A stretch of DNA of 64,000 bases from the NCBI RefSeq assembly GCF_036226605.1, contig NZ_CP109000.1:5886501-5950500 (forward strand), read 5' to 3'. Source of the stretch: Streptomyces sp. NBC_00704 (lineage in GTDB: Bacteria > Actinomycetota > Actinomycetes > Streptomycetales > Streptomycetaceae). Positions 26,185-34,310 of the stretch are shown here, in pieces. A program made the translations under genes and the position numbers. Within the stretch, counting starts at the first letter, position 1. Each line of letters starts with the position of its first letter. The notes under the pieces were generated by a model. It was not told where the DNA came from. It made no database searches and saw only the letters and a list, made by a program, of their open reading frames with translations.

Positions 26185-27549
26185 TCACAGCTTCGTCCAC
26201 GCCTCCGTGAGCGTGGCGCGCAGGATCTGCTCGATCTCGTCGAAGGTCTCCTGGTTGGAGATCAGCGGCGGGGCGAGCTGGACGACCGGGTCGCCGCGGT
26301 CGTCGGCACGGCAGTACAGGCCGTTGTCGTACAGCGCCTTGGAGAGGAAGCCGTACAGGACGCGCTCGGTCTCCTCGTCGTCGAACGACTCCTTGGTGAC
26401 CTTGTCCTTGACCAGCTCGATGCCGTAGAAGAAGCCGTTGCCGCGGACGTCTCCGACGATCGGCAGGTCGTGCAGCTTCTCCAGGGTGGAGCGGAACGCT
26501 GCCTCGTTGTCGAGCACGTGCTGGTTGAGGCCCTCGCGCTCGAACAGGTCGAGGTTGGCGAGGCCCACCGCGGCGGACACCGGGTGGCCGCCGAAGGTGT
26601 AGCCGTGCAGGAAGGTGTTGTCGCCCTTGTAGAACGGCTCGGCCAGCCGGTCGCTGATGATGCACGCGCCGATCGGGGAGTAGCCCGAGGTCATGCCCTT
26701 GGCGCAGGTGATCATGTCCGGGACGTAGCCGAACTTGTCGCAGGCGAACATCGTGCCGAGGCGGCCGAAGGCGCAGATGACCTCGTCCGAGACGAGCAGC
26801 ACGTCGTACTGGTCGCAGATCTCGCGCACCCGCTGGAAGTAGCCGGGCGGCGGCGGGAAGCAGCCGCCGGCGTTCTGCACGGGCTCCAGGAAGACGGCCG
26901 CGACCGTGTCCGGGCCCTCGAAGAGGATCTGCTGCTCGATCTGGTCGGCGGCCCAGCGGCCGAAGGCCTCGGGGTCGTCGCCGAAGAGCGGGGCGCGGTA
27001 GATGTTGGTGTTGGGCACCTTGTGCGCGCCCGGGACGAGCGGCTCGAAGGGGGCCTTGAGCGCCGGCAGACCGGTGATGGACAGGGCGCCCTGCGGAGTG
27101 CCGTGGTAGGCGACCGCGCGGGAGATGACCTTGTACTTGGTCGGCTTGCCCTGGAGCTTGAAGTACTGCTTGGCGAGCTTCCAGGCCGTCTCGACGGCCT
27201 CGCCGCCGCCGGTGGTGAAGAAGACCTTGTTGAGGTCGCCCGGCGCGTGGTGGGCGAGGCGCTCCGCCAGCTCCACGGCCTTGGGGTGGGCGTAGGACCA
27301 CACCGGGAAGAACGCGAGCTCCTGCGCCTGCTTGAAGGCGGCCTCGGCGAGCTCCACGCGTCCGTGGCCCGCCTGGACCACGAACAGGCCCGCGAGACCG
27401 TCGAGGTAGCGCTTGCCCTTGTCGTCGTAGATGTAGGTGCCCTCGCCCCGGACGATGGTCGGGACCGGCGAGTTCTCGTACGAGGACATGCGGGTGAAGT
27501 GCATCCACAGGTGGTCGTACGCGGTGCGGCTGAGGTCCTTGGTGCTCAC
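26185..27549 (-). CDS. Class III PLP aminotransferase (polyamine/omega-amine type)
   Basis: PLP enzyme of 454 residues that probably transfers the terminal amino group of a diamine or omega-amine (such as putrescine or cadaverine) to a keto acid. Key features are TTGGGEAVETAWKLAKQYF (PLP phosphate site), VSDEVICAFGR (the D that binds the pyridine nitrogen) and CAKGMTSGY with the Schiff-base lysine. It is next to an Lrp-type regulator and, across it, an aminobutyraldehyde-type dehydrogenase, which together make a putrescine-to-GABA route. From memory, the S. coelicolor homologue is SCO5655, in the polyamine regulon. GTG start at 27549, with GAGGA about 11 bases upstream inside a tandem duplication. 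Confidence 0.88.
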   Translation of the reverse strand: MSTKDLSRTAYDHLWMHFTRMSSYENSPVPTIVRGEGTYIYDDKGKRYLDGLAGLFVVQAGHGRVELAEAAFKQAQELAFFPVWSYAHPKAVELAERLAHHAPGDLNKVFFTTGGGEAVETAWKLAKQYFKLQGKPTKYKVISRAVAYHGTPQGALSITGLPALKAPFEPLVPGAHKVPNTNIYRAPLFGDDPEAFGRWAADQIEQQILFEGPDTVAAVFLEPVQNAGGCFPPPPGYFQRVREICDQYDVLLVSDEVICAFGRLGTMFACDKFGYVPDMITCAKGMTSGYSPIGACIISDRLAEPFYKGDNTFLHGYTFGGHPVSAAVGLANLDLFEREGLNQHVLDNEAAFRSTLEKLHDLPIVGDVRGNGFFYGIELVKDKVTKESFDDEETERVLYGFLSKALYDNGLYCRADDRGDPVVQLAPPLISNQETFDEIEQILRATLTEAWTKL

Positions 27550-27577
27550 GGTTATCGGGTCCTCACGGTTATCGGGT
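27545..27577. repeat. 16-bp direct repeat at the regulator/aminotransferase junction
   Basis: CTCACGGTTATCGGGT occurs at 27545-27560 and 27562-27577. The two copies span the regulator's stop codon and the aminotransferase start, and duplicate the GTG start triplet on the minus strand. Confidence 0.85.
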
Positions 27578-28087
27578 TCCCCACATGTAGGTCTGCTTCT
27601 TCAGCTTCAGGTAGACGAAGCTCTCGGTGGAGCGCACGCCGGGCAGGGCGCGCATGCGTTTGTTGATCACGTCGAGCAGGTGGTCGTCGTCCTCGCAGAC
27701 GATCTCGGCGAGGATGTCGAACGAGCCCGCCGTCATCACCACGTACTCGACCTCCGGCATGGCGGTCAGCGCCTCGGCGATGGACTCGACGTCGCCCTCG
27801 ACGTGGACCCCGACCATCGCCTGCCTGCGGAAGCCCACGGTGAGCGGGTCCGTCACGGCGACGATCTGCATCACGCCCTGGTCGAGCAGCTTCTGGACGC
27901 GCTGGCGCACGGCCGCCTCGGACAGGCCCACGGCCTTGCCGATCGCGGCGTACGGCCGGCGGCCGTCCTCCTGGAGCTGCTCGATGATGGCGAGGCTCAC
28001 GGCATCCAGGTGAGGGGTGCTGCCGTTCCTGGACTCGCGGGAGTCCCTGTGCTCTGCGCTTCGACTGGCCACGGCCACACTGTGCAC
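27569..28087 (-). CDS. Lrp/AsnC family transcriptional regulator
   Basis: Feast/famine regulator, probably sensing an amine or amino acid. The protein has an N-terminal helix-turn-helix (DAVSLAIIEQLQEDGRR, then YAAIGKAVGLSEAAVRQRVQKLL) and a C-terminal RAM ligand domain (AMPEVEYVVMTAGSFDILAEI). GTG codons at 28087, 28078 and 28072 are all possible starts; none has a clear ribosome binding site, and I list the first. It lies 19 bp upstream of the aminotransferase gene (same strand) and divergent from an aldehyde dehydrogenase. A 10-bp inverted repeat in the shared region is a candidate binding site. Confidence 0.88.
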   Translation of the reverse strand: MHSVAVASRSAEHRDSRESRNGSTPHLDAVSLAIIEQLQEDGRRPYAAIGKAVGLSEAAVRQRVQKLLDQGVMQIVAVTDPLTVGFRRQAMVGVHVEGDVESIAEALTAMPEVEYVVMTAGSFDILAEIVCEDDDHLLDVINKRMRALPGVRSTESFVYLKLKKQTYMWGTR

Positions 28088-28207
28088 GACGTCTCGACAG
28101 TTCCGCAAGGTCGGGGCGATGAAATTCGTTGTTTACGTGTGTGAGATCTGCGGATTCCGCAGCCGTGGCGGGATCGGGGGTGTTGAAAACGTCAGCGCAT
28201 TGATTAG

Positions 28208-28237
28208 TGTGGGTGTCTCAGTCAATGGACACCCACA
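28208..28237. promoter_or_regulatory. Inverted repeat in divergent regulator/dehydrogenase region
   Basis: TGTGGGTGTC (28208-28217) and GACACCCACA (28228-28237), perfect 10-bp arms with a 10-bp spacer, ending three bases before the dehydrogenase ribosome binding site (GGAGGG 28241-28246). Candidate operator for the adjacent Lrp-type protein, or a leader hairpin. Confidence 0.55.
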
Positions 28238-28252
28238 TCTGGAGGGCCGGCA

Positions 28253-29692
28253 GTGAGCACCGAGCTGCGTCGTCTGCGCAACTACATCGACGGTGAGTTC
28301 CGGGACGCCGCCGACGGACGGACCACCGAGGTGGTCAACCCCGCGACCGGCGAGGCGTACGCGACCGCGCCGCTGTCCGGCCCGGCGGACGTCGACGCGG
28401 CCATGGCCGCCGCCGCCAGGGCCTTCCCCGGCTGGCGCGACACCACCCCGGCGGAGCGCCAGAAGGCCCTGCTCAAGATCGCGGACGCGTTCGAGGAGCG
28501 CGCCGAGGACCTCATCGCCGCGGAGGTGGAGAACACGGGCAAGCCGATCGGGCTGACCCGCTCCGAGGAGATCCCGCCGATGGTGGACCAGATCCGCTTC
28601 TTCGCGGGCGCGGCCCGGATGCTGGAGGGCCGCTCGGCCGGCGAGTACATGGACGGGATGACCTCGATCGTCCGCCGTGAGCCGGTCGGCGTCTGCGCGC
28701 AGGTCGCGCCGTGGAACTACCCGATGATGATGGCGGTGTGGAAGTTCGCCCCGGCGATCGCGGCCGGCAACACGGTCGTCCTCAAGCCGTCCGACACCAC
28801 CCCGGCCTCGACCGTCCTGATCGCCGACATCATCGGTTCGATCCTGCCCAAGGGCGTCTTCAACGTCGTCACCGGCGACCGGGACACCGGCCGGCTGATG
28901 GTCGAGCACCCGGTCCCGGCGATGGCGTCCATCACCGGTTCAGTGCGCGCCGGCATGTCCGTCGCCGAGTCGGCCTCGCGTGACCTCAAGCGCGTCCACC
29001 TGGAGCTGGGCGGCAAGGCGCCGGTCGTGGTCTTCGAGGACACCGACATCGCCAAGGCCGTCGAGGACATCTCCGTGGCGGGCTACTTCAACGCCGGCCA
29101 GGACTGCACGGCCGCCACCCGCGTCCTCGTCCAGGAGTCCATCCACGACGAGTTCGTGGCCGCGCTCGCCAAGGCCGCCTCCGAGGCGAAGACCGGGCAG
29201 CCGGACGACGAGGACGTGCTGTACGGGCCGCTGAACAACCCGAACCAGCTCAAGCAGGTGGCCGGGTTCATCGAGCGGCTGCCGGCCCACGCCAAGGTCG
29301 AGGCGGGCGGCGAACGCGTCGGCGACAAGGGCTACTTCTACGCGGCGACGGTCGTCTCGGGGCTGAAGCAGGACGACGAGATCATCCAGAACGAGGTCTT
29401 CGGTCCGGTCATCACGGTCCAGTCCTTCACGGACGAGGACCAGGCCGTCGAGTGGGCCAACGGCGTCGACTACGCCCTCGCCTCCTCGGTGTGGACCAAG
29501 GACCACGGCCGCGCGATGCGGATGTCGAAGAAGCTCGACTTCGGCTGCGTGTGGATCAACACCCACATCCCGCTGGTCGCCGAGATGCCCCACGGCGGCT
29601 TCAAGAAGTCCGGCTACGGCAAGGACCTCTCGGGCTACGGCTTCGACGACTACACCCGCATCAAGCACGTCATGACGTCCCTCGACGCGTAA
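28253..29692 (+). CDS. Aminobutyraldehyde-type NAD(P)-dependent aldehyde dehydrogenase
   Basis: Oxidises an aldehyde to the acid; family features and context point to 4-aminobutyraldehyde (or a gamma-glutamyl derivative) giving GABA. The 479-residue protein has the general base E251 in LELGGKAP and nucleophile C285 in NAGQDCTAATR. The NAGQDCTAATR context is typical of the PatD/PuuC-like branch. The N-terminus contains the YIDGEF motif. The GTG start at 28253 has GGAGGG six bases before it. It is divergent from the Lrp-type regulator and aminotransferase, suggesting one regulon, and is ended by a strong hairpin at 29712-29747. Confidence 0.9.
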   Translation: MSTELRRLRNYIDGEFRDAADGRTTEVVNPATGEAYATAPLSGPADVDAAMAAAARAFPGWRDTTPAERQKALLKIADAFEERAEDLIAAEVENTGKPIGLTRSEEIPPMVDQIRFFAGAARMLEGRSAGEYMDGMTSIVRREPVGVCAQVAPWNYPMMMAVWKFAPAIAAGNTVVLKPSDTTPASTVLIADIIGSILPKGVFNVVTGDRDTGRLMVEHPVPAMASITGSVRAGMSVAESASRDLKRVHLELGGKAPVVVFEDTDIAKAVEDISVAGYFNAGQDCTAATRVLVQESIHDEFVAALAKAASEAKTGQPDDEDVLYGPLNNPNQLKQVAGFIERLPAHAKVEAGGERVGDKGYFYAATVVSGLKQDDEIIQNEVFGPVITVQSFTDEDQAVEWANGVDYALASSVWTKDHGRAMRMSKKLDFGCVWINTHIPLVAEMPHGGFKKSGYGKDLSGYGFDDYTRIKHVMTSLDA

Positions 29693-29711
29693 CGCCCCGC
29701 GGGATGTGCCC

Positions 29712-29747
29712 CGGACGGGCACGGCGGTCCGCCGCCGTGCCCGTCCG
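29712..29747 (+). terminator. Terminator after the aldehyde dehydrogenase
   Basis: Perfect 16-bp stem (29712-29727 with 29732-29747) and tetraloop, 20 bp past the stop codon. Confidence 0.8.
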
Positions 29748-29880
29748 CGCGTGTGCGGGGCGACGGGTGACCGGCCGTCAGCAAAGCCCGCGACGGCTTT
29801 GCCATCTCTTTACAACCCGGTCCGGGGCTGCCTCGTCTCTTCGCTCGATCCGTCAACGGACCGACGAAAGAGAGCGACCC

Positions 29881-30261
29881 ATGCGACTCATGCCCCGAAC
29901 GGGCCTCGCCGCCCTGGCAGTTGCGAGCACGGCCCTGCTGGCCGGCGCGGCCCCCGCGCTCGCCGACGCGGGCACCCCGACCCCCGCGCCCGGGACCCGC
30001 AGCGCGAGCCCGGTCCCGGGCGGCCCCACCACCGCCCCGACCAGGGCGACCGAGCCCACCAAGGCGCCCGAGGCGACCGACGCCCCGTCCGCCGCGCCGG
30101 CCCAGGTCGGCGTCGTCCCGCGCGGAGCGGCCGACACCGGCGTCGCCGAGCCGTGGTCCGACGGCCACGGCACGCTGATCGGCGGCGGCGCGGCCGCGGC
30201 GGTCGCCGCCGCCGGCTCCGTCTTCTACGTCGTGCGGCGCCGGAGGGCGACCGGCGCATGA
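29881..30261 (+). CDS. Small secreted protein with sortase-like C-terminal anchor
   Basis: 126-residue exported protein. It has a signal peptide (about 1-28, cleavage near ALADA), then a Thr/Pro/Ala-rich linker (about 31-75). PRGAADTG at 80-87 follows, then a Gly/Ala hydrophobic segment (about 99-118) and a terminal RRRR cluster. This is the three-part layout of a sortase signal, but the pentapeptide does not fit LPxTG or LAxTG. A class F sortase gene follows with a 4-bp overlap, so I infer that this is its dedicated substrate. There is no folded domain; it may act as a spacer, or the mature peptide may be the active part. Confidence 0.72.
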   Translation: MRLMPRTGLAALAVASTALLAGAAPALADAGTPTPAPGTRSASPVPGGPTTAPTRATEPTKAPEATDAPSAAPAQVGVVPRGAADTGVAEPWSDGHGTLIGGGAAAAVAAAGSVFYVVRRRRATGA

Positions 30262-30980
30262 GCCCGCTCTCCAGGCGCGCCCCGGCGCTCGCGGCCCTGG
30301 CGGCGCTGCTGCTCTGCGGCTGCACCGCGCAGAGCGACGGACCGGCCGCGACGTCCGGCACCGCCGCCGCGACCGCCACGGACGCCACTGCCGCCGCGGG
30401 CGCAGCGGGGTCCCCGGCTCCGGCCGCCCGGGCCGCGCGCCCCCTCGCGCGCTCGGCGCCGGTCGGACTGCGGATCCCGGCCATCGGGGTCGACACCCCG
30501 CTCATGCGGCTGGGGCTGGCCGCCGACCGCAGCGTGCAGGTGCCTCCGGTCGAGCGGCACGACCGGGCCGGCTGGTACGAGCACTCGCCGACCCCCGGAC
30601 GGACCGGGCCGTCGGTGATCCTCGGCCATGTCACGGTCGGCCGGTACGGCGACGGAGTGTTCCGGCGCCTGGACCGGCTGCACCGGGGCGACCGGATCGC
30701 GGTGCGCCTGGAGAACGGCACGACGGCCGCGTTCGCCGTGACCCGCGTGCGGACCGTCGACAAGGCGAGCTTCCCCACCGGGGAGGTCTACGGGAACGTC
30801 GGCCGGCCCGAACTGCGTCTCATCACGTGCGGCGGCCCGCGCACCGGCGACGGGTACCGCGACAACGTGATCGTCTTCGCCGCCCTGGTCCCGGGGGCCG
30901 CCTCCGGGGCTTCCTCCGGAGCCTCCTCGGGGCCCGGGGCGGCGGCGGGCGACGCGTCGAGCACCGCGGGAGAACGTTGA
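30258..30980 (+). CDS. Class F-type sortase, probable lipoprotein
   Basis: Cysteine transpeptidase that joins proteins to peptidoglycan. The 240-residue protein has a short hydrophobic N-terminus with the lipobox-like LCGC (C22), an Ala/Thr linker, and a sortase domain (about 68-212). The catalytic triad is H124 in LGHVTVG, C191 in LITCGG and R201 in GYRDNVIVFA. A Ser/Gly/Ala tail follows. The ATG overlaps the preceding stop (ATGA), and the stop overlaps the next gene's TTG. Lipid anchoring instead of a transmembrane helix is inferred from the Cys-rich N-terminus. Confidence 0.85.
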   Translation: MSPLSRRAPALAALAALLLCGCTAQSDGPAATSGTAAATATDATAAAGAAGSPAPAARAARPLARSAPVGLRIPAIGVDTPLMRLGLAADRSVQVPPVERHDRAGWYEHSPTPGRTGPSVILGHVTVGRYGDGVFRRLDRLHRGDRIAVRLENGTTAAFAVTRVRTVDKASFPTGEVYGNVGRPELRLITCGGPRTGDGYRDNVIVFAALVPGAASGASSGASSGPGAAAGDASSTAGER

Positions 30981-31474
30981 AACGCCCACGCTCGCGCGAG
31001 AGGGCGGCGTCCGAACTGTTCGCCGCCCTCTACCCCCGCCTCGCCGGCTGGTGCCGCCGCCTCGTCGACGACGACGAGACGGCGCACGAGATCGCCTCGG
31101 AGGCGTTCACCCGGCTCTGGGCACGCTGGACGACCGTGTCCGAGCCCCAGGGCTTCCTCTTCGTCACCGCCGCCAACCTGGTCCGCGACCACTGGCGCAA
31201 GCTGGAGCGCGAACGCCGGGCCGTGCGCCGGGTCACCGTCGAGGTCGCCGTGGCCCCGCCGGCCGAACAGGCCGACCCGTCGGTGCGGATGCTCGTGCAG
31301 TCCCTGCCCGACCGGCTGCGCGTGCCGATCCTGCTGCACTACTACGCTGACATGCCGATCCGGGAGGTGTCCGTGCTGACCGGACGCAAGGAAGGAACCG
31401 TCAAGGCCGACCTGCACGCGGCCCGCGAACTGCTCCGCGTCCACCTGAGGAGAAGCCTTGATCACACCGGCTGA
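30977..31474 (+). CDS. ECF-type RNA polymerase sigma factor (TTG start)
   Basis: 165-residue sigma-70 family protein. Region 2 is at about 12-70 (LFAALYPRLAGWCRRLV, AHEIASEAFTRLWARW) and region 4 at about 105-155 (SLPDRLRVPILLHYYADM, then the recognition helix REVSVLTGRKEGTVKADLHAARELL). I place the start at TTG 30977, which overlaps the sortase stop and has GGGAGAACG upstream; no ATG or GTG would preserve region 2. The downstream gene overlaps it by 17 bp and encodes a one-pass membrane protein, the usual position of an anti-sigma factor. Confidence 0.82.
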   Translation: MKRPRSRERAASELFAALYPRLAGWCRRLVDDDETAHEIASEAFTRLWARWTTVSEPQGFLFVTAANLVRDHWRKLERERRAVRRVTVEVAVAPPAEQADPSVRMLVQSLPDRLRVPILLHYYADMPIREVSVLTGRKEGTVKADLHAARELLRVHLRRSLDHTG

Positions 31475-32000
31475 CGACTTCGACGACGGCCCGGACCTCG
31501 ACCCCGACGACCCCCTGACCGTCATCCTGCGCCCTCCCGCCGGACACCTCGGCCCACCGCCCGGCCGCTACGAGCAGATCCGCCGCGGCGCCACCCGTCG
31601 CCGGACGCTGCGCGCGGCCGGAGTCGGAGCGGCGTGCGCGGTCACCGTGCTCGCCGTCCTGCTGCCGCTGCGTTCGGCGTCCTCCGACGCGCCCGCGCGC
31701 CCCACGACGCCGCTCGCCCCGCCCCCGGTCACCGGCGGTCCGTCGACCGGGCCCCGGCCCGTGCCGTCGCTCCCGCCGCCGCGGAGCACCGAACGCCCTA
31801 CCCGGGGGGCGGACGCGACCCACGCCCCCGGCACCCCCGCTGCCGCCACCGGCACCGCTGCCCCGGACACGGACCGCACCGGCCGCTCCAGCCCGACGCC
31901 CGTCGCGCAGGACACGACGTCGCCCCGGCGGGTGGCGCAGTCGAGCACGCGGTCGAGTGCGCCGTCCACCGCGCCGTCCGCGTCGAAGACGCGCCGCTGA
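31458..32000 (+). CDS. One-pass membrane protein, possible anti-sigma factor (TTG start)
   Basis: 180-residue protein with an acidic N-terminal cytoplasmic segment (about 1-50, with repeated DD and DP pairs) and a basic patch (RRGATRRRTLR). One membrane helix follows (about 53-70), then a Pro/Thr/Ser-rich extracytoplasmic tail. The TTG at 31458 has a strong GAGGAG site. It overlaps the sigma gene, and the topology suits an anti-sigma factor, but no zinc-binding HxxxCxxC motif is visible, so the role is inferred from position only. A secreted linker-like tail could also interact with the wall. Confidence 0.65.
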   Translation: MITPADDFDDGPDLDPDDPLTVILRPPAGHLGPPPGRYEQIRRGATRRRTLRAAGVGAACAVTVLAVLLPLRSASSDAPARPTTPLAPPPVTGGPSTGPRPVPSLPPPRSTERPTRGADATHAPGTPAAATGTAAPDTDRTGRSSPTPVAQDTTSPRRVAQSSTRSSAPSTAPSASKTRR

Positions 32001-32202
32001 GGCCGATTCACGCACCGTAGCCGTCCGGGCCGACCGCTCCTGGCACGCGGTGAACATGTGTGCCGGTTCGAACCGGGCGAGCCGGACGGTCACCTCCCCG
32101 GCGTGAGCGACGTGCCGCTGGAGGTGCCGCTGCGGTGAGGGCCCCGCCGCGGTGAAGGTCCGGCTGCGGTGAAGGTCCGTCCGGCTGCGGTGAGGGCGTG
32201 GT

Positions 32203-32889
32203 TCAGCCCCGGTCGCGCAGCGCGGTCAGGACGTCGATGCGGTTGGTGGTGACGGAGTCGACGCCCAGGTCGATGAGCCGACGCAGCGCGCGGCGGGTGT
32301 CCGGGGTCCAGACGGAGAGCAGGAAGCCGTCGTGGTGGACGCGCGCGGCGAGGTCGCGGTCCACCAGGGAGAAGCGGTAGTTGAGCCAGCGCGGCTTCAC
32401 CGCCGCGAGCAGTGCGGGCCGCGGGGGCGCCAGGCTCGTGCAGGTCAGCGCGATCTCGGCGGACGGGTCCGCGGCGCGCACGGCGAGCATCGCCACGGCG
32501 TCGGCGCAGTAGTGGACCCGGTCGGCCGCGCCGGCCTCGCGCACGGCGTCGACGATCCGCCGCGCGGTGCGCGCGTCCCGGGTGCCCGGCAGGTCGAGCA
32601 TCAGCCGGCTGCCGTCCGTCGCCGCGAGCGCCTCCGCCAGGGTGGGCACCCCGCCGGCCGTGAGCCCGCGCACCTCCGCGGCGGACAGCGACCGCAGCGG
32701 CCGGTCCAGCCCCCAGAGCCGCTTCAGCGTCTCGTCGTGGAGCAGGACGGGCACGCCGTCCCTGGTGAGCCGGACGTCGCACTCGACGGCGTCCGCGCCC
32801 CGGTCGAGCGCGGACCGCAGCGAGGCGATCGTGTTCTCACGGACGCGGTAGGGGTCGCCGCGGTGGGCGACGGCGGTCACGTTCTGCAT
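32203..32889 (-). CDS. Glycerophosphodiester phosphodiesterase
   Basis: Hydrolyses glycerophosphodiesters to glycerol-3-phosphate and an alcohol. The 228-residue TIM-barrel protein has the family motif AHRGDPYRVRENT at 8-20, then ADAVECDVRLTRDGVPVLLHDETL with the E-x-D metal ligands and catalytic H. The C-terminal LLSVWTPDT and GVDSVTTNRID blocks are also typical. There is no signal peptide, so it is likely cytoplasmic. ATG start at 32889. Short direct repeats of CGGCTGCGGTGA type lie just past its stop (about 32128-32190). Confidence 0.93.
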   Translation of the reverse strand: MQNVTAVAHRGDPYRVRENTIASLRSALDRGADAVECDVRLTRDGVPVLLHDETLKRLWGLDRPLRSLSAAEVRGLTAGGVPTLAEALAATDGSRLMLDLPGTRDARTARRIVDAVREAGAADRVHYCADAVAMLAVRAADPSAEIALTCTSLAPPRPALLAAVKPRWLNYRFSLVDRDLAARVHHDGFLLSVWTPDTRRALRRLIDLGVDSVTTNRIDVLTALRDRG

Positions 32890-32932
32890 GCGCCCATTGT
32901 GGCGGGCGGCGGCGGATCGCGGCGGGACGCCG

Positions 32933-34069
32933 TCAGGGGGCGAGCCACCCGGCGGTGTAGGCGTCGATCTCGTCCCGGACGCGCCGCTTGCCGCTCTCGT
33001 CCAGGAAGGAGGCCTCGACGGCGTTCTTCGCGAGGCCGGCGAGGCCGCTCTCGTCGAGGTCGAGGAGCCGGGCGGCCACCGCGTACTCGCTGTTGAGGTC
33101 CGTGCCGAACATGGGCGGGTCGTCGGAGTTCACCGTCACCAGGACGCCGGCCTCCACGAACGTCGCCAGGGGGTGCTCGTCGAGGGTGCGGACCGCGCGC
33201 GTGGCGATGTTCGACGTGGGGCACACCTCCAGCGCGATGCGGGCGTCGGCGAGGTGGGCGAGCAGCTTCGCGTCCTGCGCGGAGCTGGTGCCGTGGCCGA
33301 TGCGCTCGGCGCGCAGATGCGTCAGCGCGTCCCACACCGTCTCGGGTCCGGTGGTCTCGCCGGCGTGCGGCACGGACCGCAGCCCGGCCGCGATCGCCCG
33401 GTCGAAGTACGGCTTGAACTGCGGGCGCGGGACCCCGATCTCGGGCCCGCCGAGCCCGAAGGAGACCAGCCCCTCGGGGCGGATCCGGTCGTCGGTGGCG
33501 AGCCGGGTCGTCTCCTCGGCGGCCTCCAGCCCGGCCTCTCCGGGGATGTCGAAGCACCAGCGCAGCACGGTCCCGAACTCCGCCTCCGCCGCCTTGCGGG
33601 CGTCCTCGACGGCGTCCATGAAGGCGAGTTCGTCGATGCCGCGCCGGGTCGAGGAGAACGGGGTGATCGTCAGCTCGGCGTAGCGCACCTGCTGGCGGGC
33701 CAGGTCCCGGGCGACCTCGTACGTCAGGAGCCGGACGTCCTCCGGGGTGCGGATGAGGTCGACGACGGACAGGTACACCTCGATGAAGTGGGCGAAGTCC
33801 GTGAAGGTGAAGTAGTCGACGAGGGCCTCGGGGTCGGTGGGCACCCGGGAGTCCGGGTGCCGGGCGGCCAGCTCGGAGACGATGCGGGGGGAGGCGGAGC
33901 CCACGTGGTGGACGTGCAGTTCGGCCTTCGGCAGCCCGGCGATGAACGCGTGCAGATCGCGGCCGCCGGCCGCGGCCCCGGCGGTGGGACCGGCGGGCGC
34001 GCCGGACGCGGGGGACGCGGGGGAGCCGGACGCGGGGGCTGCTGAGGATGCGTCGAGGCGGTCGGTCAT
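32933..34069 (-). CDS. Adenosine deaminase family protein
   Basis: Metal-dependent amidohydrolase fold, 378 residues. An Ala/Gly/Pro-rich N-terminus (about 1-36) precedes AELHVHHVGS, which supplies metal ligands H52 and H54. HAGETTG (near 250), ERIGHGTS and VNSDDPPMF supply the remaining catalytic and metal residues. In canonical enzymes the first motif is HLHLDG or HLEG; here it reads HVHHVGS, so substrate specificity may differ, and some Streptomyces 'adenosine deaminases' act on other purines. The ATG at 34069 follows GGGAGGA. The open frame continues far upstream through a repeat gene on the other strand, which is coincidental. Confidence 0.9.
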   Translation of the reverse strand: MTDRLDASSAAPASGSPASPASGAPAGPTAGAAAGGRDLHAFIAGLPKAELHVHHVGSASPRIVSELAARHPDSRVPTDPEALVDYFTFTDFAHFIEVYLSVVDLIRTPEDVRLLTYEVARDLARQQVRYAELTITPFSSTRRGIDELAFMDAVEDARKAAEAEFGTVLRWCFDIPGEAGLEAAEETTRLATDDRIRPEGLVSFGLGGPEIGVPRPQFKPYFDRAIAAGLRSVPHAGETTGPETVWDALTHLRAERIGHGTSSAQDAKLLAHLADARIALEVCPTSNIATRAVRTLDEHPLATFVEAGVLVTVNSDDPPMFGTDLNSEYAVAARLLDLDESGLAGLAKNAVEASFLDESGKRRVRDEIDAYTAGWLAP

Positions 34070-34310
34070 GGGGTCCTCCCGGGACGGCGCCCCGGGCCCG
34101 GCGGGCCGGACGGGACGCGGGTGATCGGCTGATCGGTGGGCCGGGATCATCGTAGGCGGAAGGGCCCGCGAGCCGCGGAGGGCCTCGCCCCGGCCGCGCT
34201 CCGCACCGGCCTCGGGCCGTAGCATGACGGAACGTGCGCGGGGCGGAACGGCGTACGGATGACGGAACGCAGGACACAGGCCCGGAAGCGGGCGACAGGG
34301 GGATCCACGC

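Noticed and set aside
32063..32076. CCGGTTCGAACCGG, resembling a tRNA T-arm
   Set aside because: Flanking bases do not form the T-stem, acceptor or anticodon arms, so it is only a palindrome.
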